Positions 61,348 through 64,000 of a stretch of DNA of 64,000 bases are shown here, one piece after another; position 1 is the stretch's first letter; each line of letters begins with the position of its first letter. The notes under the pieces are model-generated. The model was not told the DNA's origin, made no database searches, and saw only the letters and a list, made by a program, of their open reading frames with translations. Location of the stretch: assembly GCA_048268005.1 (NCBI GenBank), contig JBLWWJ010000001.1, positions 1,240,001-1,304,000 of the forward strand, read 5' to 3'. The stretch is from Ancylomarina sp048268005 (GTDB lineage: Bacteria > Bacteroidota > Bacteroidia > Bacteroidales > Marinifilaceae). The position numbers were made by a program, and so were the translations under genes.

Positions 61348-61721
61348 TATTAAATCAACTCTTCAAAATGTGCGATCCGTTAAAGCCTATAATCGATGAA
61401 TATTTATTGGGGGACAAATAAGGGGAACTAAAATATTTTCAAGCTTCTAAGTTGCTAATATTCACTATGTAATATTTTCTAACTTGGGTTCTGTTGGGAC
61501 TACGACCTGAATCGGCCTAAGTATTTCTTATCGTTTATCCCTTAAACAAGAGGATGTCAATAAATATGTTAGTCTATCATTGAACGTTATCTTGAATTTA
61601 TTTCAGGATCTCATAATCAATGTATTAAGATTCTGAAACAAGTTCGGAATGACAGATACTTTTATTTATGGACACCCTCCCTATTGAATAATCTGCTCTG
61701 TATAAACAGTAAGTTCACAGA
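61348..61721. other. Intergenic region with an inverted-repeat element
   Basis: 374 bp between convergent fumC and the sensor kinase. Contains a GGGTTCTGTTGGG word (61486-61498) and the element 61585-61653; no gene recognised. Confidence 0.4.
61585..61653. repeat. REP/MITE-like inverted repeat (GTCATTCCGAAC family)
   Basis: On the minus strand GTCATTCCGAACTTGTTTCA opens the element and its approximate inverse closes it (TTGAATTTATTTCAGGATCT on the plus strand). About 69 bp, not related in sequence to the RAYT-linked repeats. This word is common in Bacteroidota genomes, from memory. Confidence 0.55.
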
Positions 61722-64000
61722 CTAAACATTCCGTTTCTCACAAGGAATGGTAAAAAAGAAACTGGTACCCTTACCTATTTCACTTTCACACCAAATAGCA
61801 CCAAAGTTCTTTTGGACAAATTCATGACAAAGGATTAAGCCTAAACCTGTGCCTTTTTCTCCTGCTGTCCCCGTGGTTTTGTATTTCACATCAATTCGAA
61901 AAAGTTTCTCTAAATTCTCAGGGGAAATACCAAGGCCTTCATCCTTAACTTCAACTTCCAGAAATTTACGTTCATTCCTTATAGTCACCTCCACACTTTT
62001 GCCTGATTCAGTAAATTTAACGGCATTATTAATCAAATTTCGTAAAACGGTATTAATCATCTGCCTATCCGCATAGACTGTACAGGATTCCTTCAGATTT
62101 GATTTTAAAACAACACCTTTTTTATCGGCAGGAATCCGATGTAAATTGACACTTTCTTCAACCAATAGGCTTAAATCAAACTGGCTAGGTGAATATTCAA
62201 TAGCCCCTCTTTGTGATTTGGACCAGGTAAGTAAATTCTCAAGTAAATTGTAGATCAACTCTGCAGAATGATGAATCCGTTTTAATGCAATCAGCCTATC
62301 TGCTTCATCCAAACTATTATAATTTTCATCTAAAATCTGACTTAATGAATACAAACTGGCAAAAGGGTTCTTTAAGTCATGAGCGAGAATAGAGAAAAAT
62401 TTGTCCTTGGTTGCATTCAGCTCATTTAACTCCTCTTTTTGCTGACGTAAGCGCTGCTCTGCCTCCTTACGTTCGGTTATATGACGTGATACTATCGTTA
62501 TGCCCGTTAAAAAGCCCTGAGTATTGCGACGGGGACTAATTTTCGCATTAAACCAGCACATCCCATCCTGATTGACACAATAATCAAATTCCTGAACAAC
62601 ATCACTCTTTTGTAATTGTTCAAAAGCCAATTGTAATTTTTCTACTACCGAATGGGGAAAGCCTACTTCTTTATAATGTTTATTTAAAAAGAATTTGGGA
62701 TTCTCATAAAGAGGCTCTTGATTACCCGGGTTATAAAATTCCTGAAAGACACCATCACGATCCAGTACAAAGACCAAATCGTTAAGGGATGAAATGGTGG
62801 ATTTCAATTTTTCTTCACTCTCTTCTACTCTTTCCTTTTGTAAAGCTATCTCATTTGTTCGCTCTTGTATCCCTTCTTCTAATAGTTGTTTCTCATGTTT
62901 CAGATTTCGTTCTCTCAATCTGATAACTCCTATAATCAATAGAAGAACTAAAATAACATAGCCGGTATAGGCGTAGTTAGTGCGCCACCAAGGCGGAAGA
63001 ATTTTAATCTCAAGCTGTGTTGGCATTTCATTCCAGATACCATCATTATTCGTCCCCTTTACAAAGAAAGTGTATTGCCCGCTTGGAAGATTGGTGAAGT
63101 GAACAAAATGGCGATTCCCCACCTCTATCCACTCATCACTTAGTCCATCCATTTTATAGGCATAGCGATTTTTAAAGGGTTGGGTATAATCCAATGCAGC
63201 ATAGGCAATTGTAAAGGAATAGTCCTTATAGGAAAGCTCTAACCTATCGGTATATACATTGAGTTTTTCCTTTTTTGCCCCTCTTTCCTTATGAAATGAG
63301 GTAATCACCACCGATGGAATAAATGTGTTATCTTGAAGAGAATCCGGATGAAACGTAATCAAACCATCCATACCACCAAAAAACACATTTCCTTTTTCAT
63401 CCTGATAAACGGCCTTTAAATTAAATTCTCCACCTTGTAAACCTTCATTGATAGAGTAGGATTTTATTTCCTTTGTCTTCATGTCAAACATGGCCAAGCC
63501 ACTACCTGTTGAGAGCCATAGATTCTGATTTTTGTCCTCAATAATATCGTAGATTATATTACTGGGTAAGCCGTCTTTCATAGAATAGTAGGTGAACAAT
63601 GAATCCTTTTTATGAAAGCGATTGACGCCTGTACTGGTGCCAATCCAGATATCACCTTCTTGATCCTCGCAAAGAGAGATGGTAAAATTATCGCAAAGGG
63701 TATTTGACTGCCCCGCTTGATGAGAGAAATGCAACATTTTATCTTCAAGAGGTTTATAACAATCCAGACCGTTCAATGTCGCAATCCAAACAAGCCCCTC
63801 ACTATCTTCAAATATGGAATAAACCAGATTACTACTAATCCTATAAGATTCCTCAGCCCCTGAACGATAAAAGGACCGCTCCTTTGTCTTTGGATTGAAG
63901 GTTATAATCCCATTTCCGGTTCCAATCCAGATTAGTCCATTTGAATTCTCAGTAATACAATAAACCCTGTTATTGACAAAGAAATTCCTTGTATCTAGAT
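61722..64000 (-). CDS. Reg_prop/Y_Y_Y sensor histidine kinase with PAS domain (5' truncated by window)
   Basis: The frame is open from the last base of the window, so the start lies outside; an ORF beginning at 63776 would use an internal TTG. Upstream residues translate to a Reg_prop beta-propeller (NLVYSIFEDSEGLVWIAT). The visible order is: propeller blades (DIWIGTSTGVNRF, LWLSTGSGLAMFD, VFFGGMDGLITFHPDSL), Y_Y_Y domain (YTFFVKGTNNDGIWNE), a membrane span (YTGYVILVLLLIIGVI), a coiled coil, a PAS domain, HisKA with the phosphorylated His in FSILAHDLKNPFASL, and HATPase_c (NLINNAVKFT, DEGLGISPENL, GTGLGLILC). It ends without a receiver or AraC domain, so it needs a separate response regulator. 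Confidence 0.92.
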   Translation of the reverse strand, partial: LDTRNFFVNNRVYCITENSNGLIWIGTGNGIITFNPKTKERSFYRSGAEESYRISSNLVYSIFEDSEGLVWIATLNGLDCYKPLEDKMLHFSHQAGQSNTLCDNFTISLCEDQEGDIWIGTSTGVNRFHKKDSLFTYYSMKDGLPSNIIYDIIEDKNQNLWLSTGSGLAMFDMKTKEIKSYSINEGLQGGEFNLKAVYQDEKGNVFFGGMDGLITFHPDSLQDNTFIPSVVITSFHKERGAKKEKLNVYTDRLELSYKDYSFTIAYAALDYTQPFKNRYAYKMDGLSDEWIEVGNRHFVHFTNLPSGQYTFFVKGTNNDGIWNEMPTQLEIKILPPWWRTNYAYTGYVILVLLLIIGVIRLRERNLKHEKQLLEEGIQERTNEIALQKERVEESEEKLKSTISSLNDLVFVLDRDGVFQEFYNPGNQEPLYENPKFFLNKHYKEVGFPHSVVEKLQLAFEQLQKSDVVQEFDYCVNQDGMCWFNAKISPRRNTQGFLTGITIVSRHITERKEAEQRLRQQKEELNELNATKDKFFSILAHDLKNPFASLYSLSQILDENYNSLDEADRLIALKRIHHSAELIYNLLENLLTWSKSQRGAIEYSPSQFDLSLLVEESVNLHRIPADKKGVVLKSNLKESCTVYADRQMINTVLRNLINNAVKFTESGKSVEVTIRNERKFLEVEVKDEGLGISPENLEKLFRIDVKYKTTGTAGEKGTGLGLILCHEFVQKNFGAIWCESEIGKGTSFFFTIPCEKRNV

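Noticed and set aside
63776..64000. Sensor-kinase ORF starting at 63776
   Set aside because: The triplet there is TTG inside a Reg_prop blade (NLVYSIFEDSEGLVWIAT lies upstream in the same frame), and the frame stays open to the last base. It is treated as truncated by the window.

Overview
The window looks like a chromosomal segment of an anaerobic or microaerophilic marine member of the Bacteroidota, probably Marinilabiliales/Marinifilaceae-like. This is inferred from: AT-rich DNA; Bacteroidota-type promoters (TTTG ... TAnnTTTG); few Shine-Dalgarno sequences; a BtuB-like TonB receptor; HU-DUF4469, CNNM/CorC-like and MacB-type permease genes; and a Reg_prop/Y_Y_Y hybrid-type sensor kinase. 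No rRNA, tRNA, CRISPR array, integrase or intact insertion sequence was found. Both ends cut genes: a dus gene on the left, a sensor kinase on the right.

Layout. 0-6 kb: tRNA-dihydrouridine synthase (partial), a twitch-domain radical SAM protein, an exported nickel superoxide dismutase, a YCII lipoprotein, thiD under a TPP riboswitch, an ACT-like protein and a TPR protein. 6-19 kb: a late-cobalamin cluster on the minus strand (cobC-like phosphatase, cobS, two tandem cobT paralogues, cobU, cbiB, cobD-like aminotransferase). It is split by a plus-strand block with a pirin gene, a REP-associated tyrosine transposase (RAYT) flanked by its probable REP repeats, and an S41 peptidase. 19-31 kb: pyrD-pyrK, an XRE regulator with a 1.56-kb non-coding region carrying repeated TGTAAAC words, two MacB-like permeases, the BtuB-like receptor, a methyltransferase, a thioesterase and fabG. 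30-40 kb: an ABC-F ATPase with a degenerate second half, a CNNM/CorC-like protein, a lactonase, an HxlR regulator divergent from a nitroreductase/YdhR operon, ChaN, a zinc-ribbon protein, rluF and a DAACS symporter.

40-46 kb: biotin synthesis genes bioA, bioF, bioG, bioC and bioD, whose spacers are full of decayed intergenic repeats. 46-51 kb: a small AAA+ ATPase, then a segment bounded by a 75-bp imperfect direct repeat derived from the AAA+ gene's 3' end and terminator. That segment carries a small eRF1-like protein and a 988-residue HNH nuclease / NB-ARC / TPR protein, the best candidate in the window for a new immune (STAND/NLR-like) system. 51-64 kb: HU-DUF4469, a DUF3360 permease, DUF5808, truncated haemoglobin, a membrane-anchored AraC/TPR regulator followed by three CAACATAG sites and a beta-helix lipoprotein, fumC, and the start of a sensor kinase.

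How the genes work together: the cob genes with the BtuB-like receptor suggest corrinoid salvage and lower-ligand attachment, not de novo corrin synthesis. The bio genes supply pimeloyl-ACP and carry it to dethiobiotin, with bioB outside the window. ThiD joins the thiamine pathway under TPP control. All assignments come from reading motifs by eye; no database search was run.
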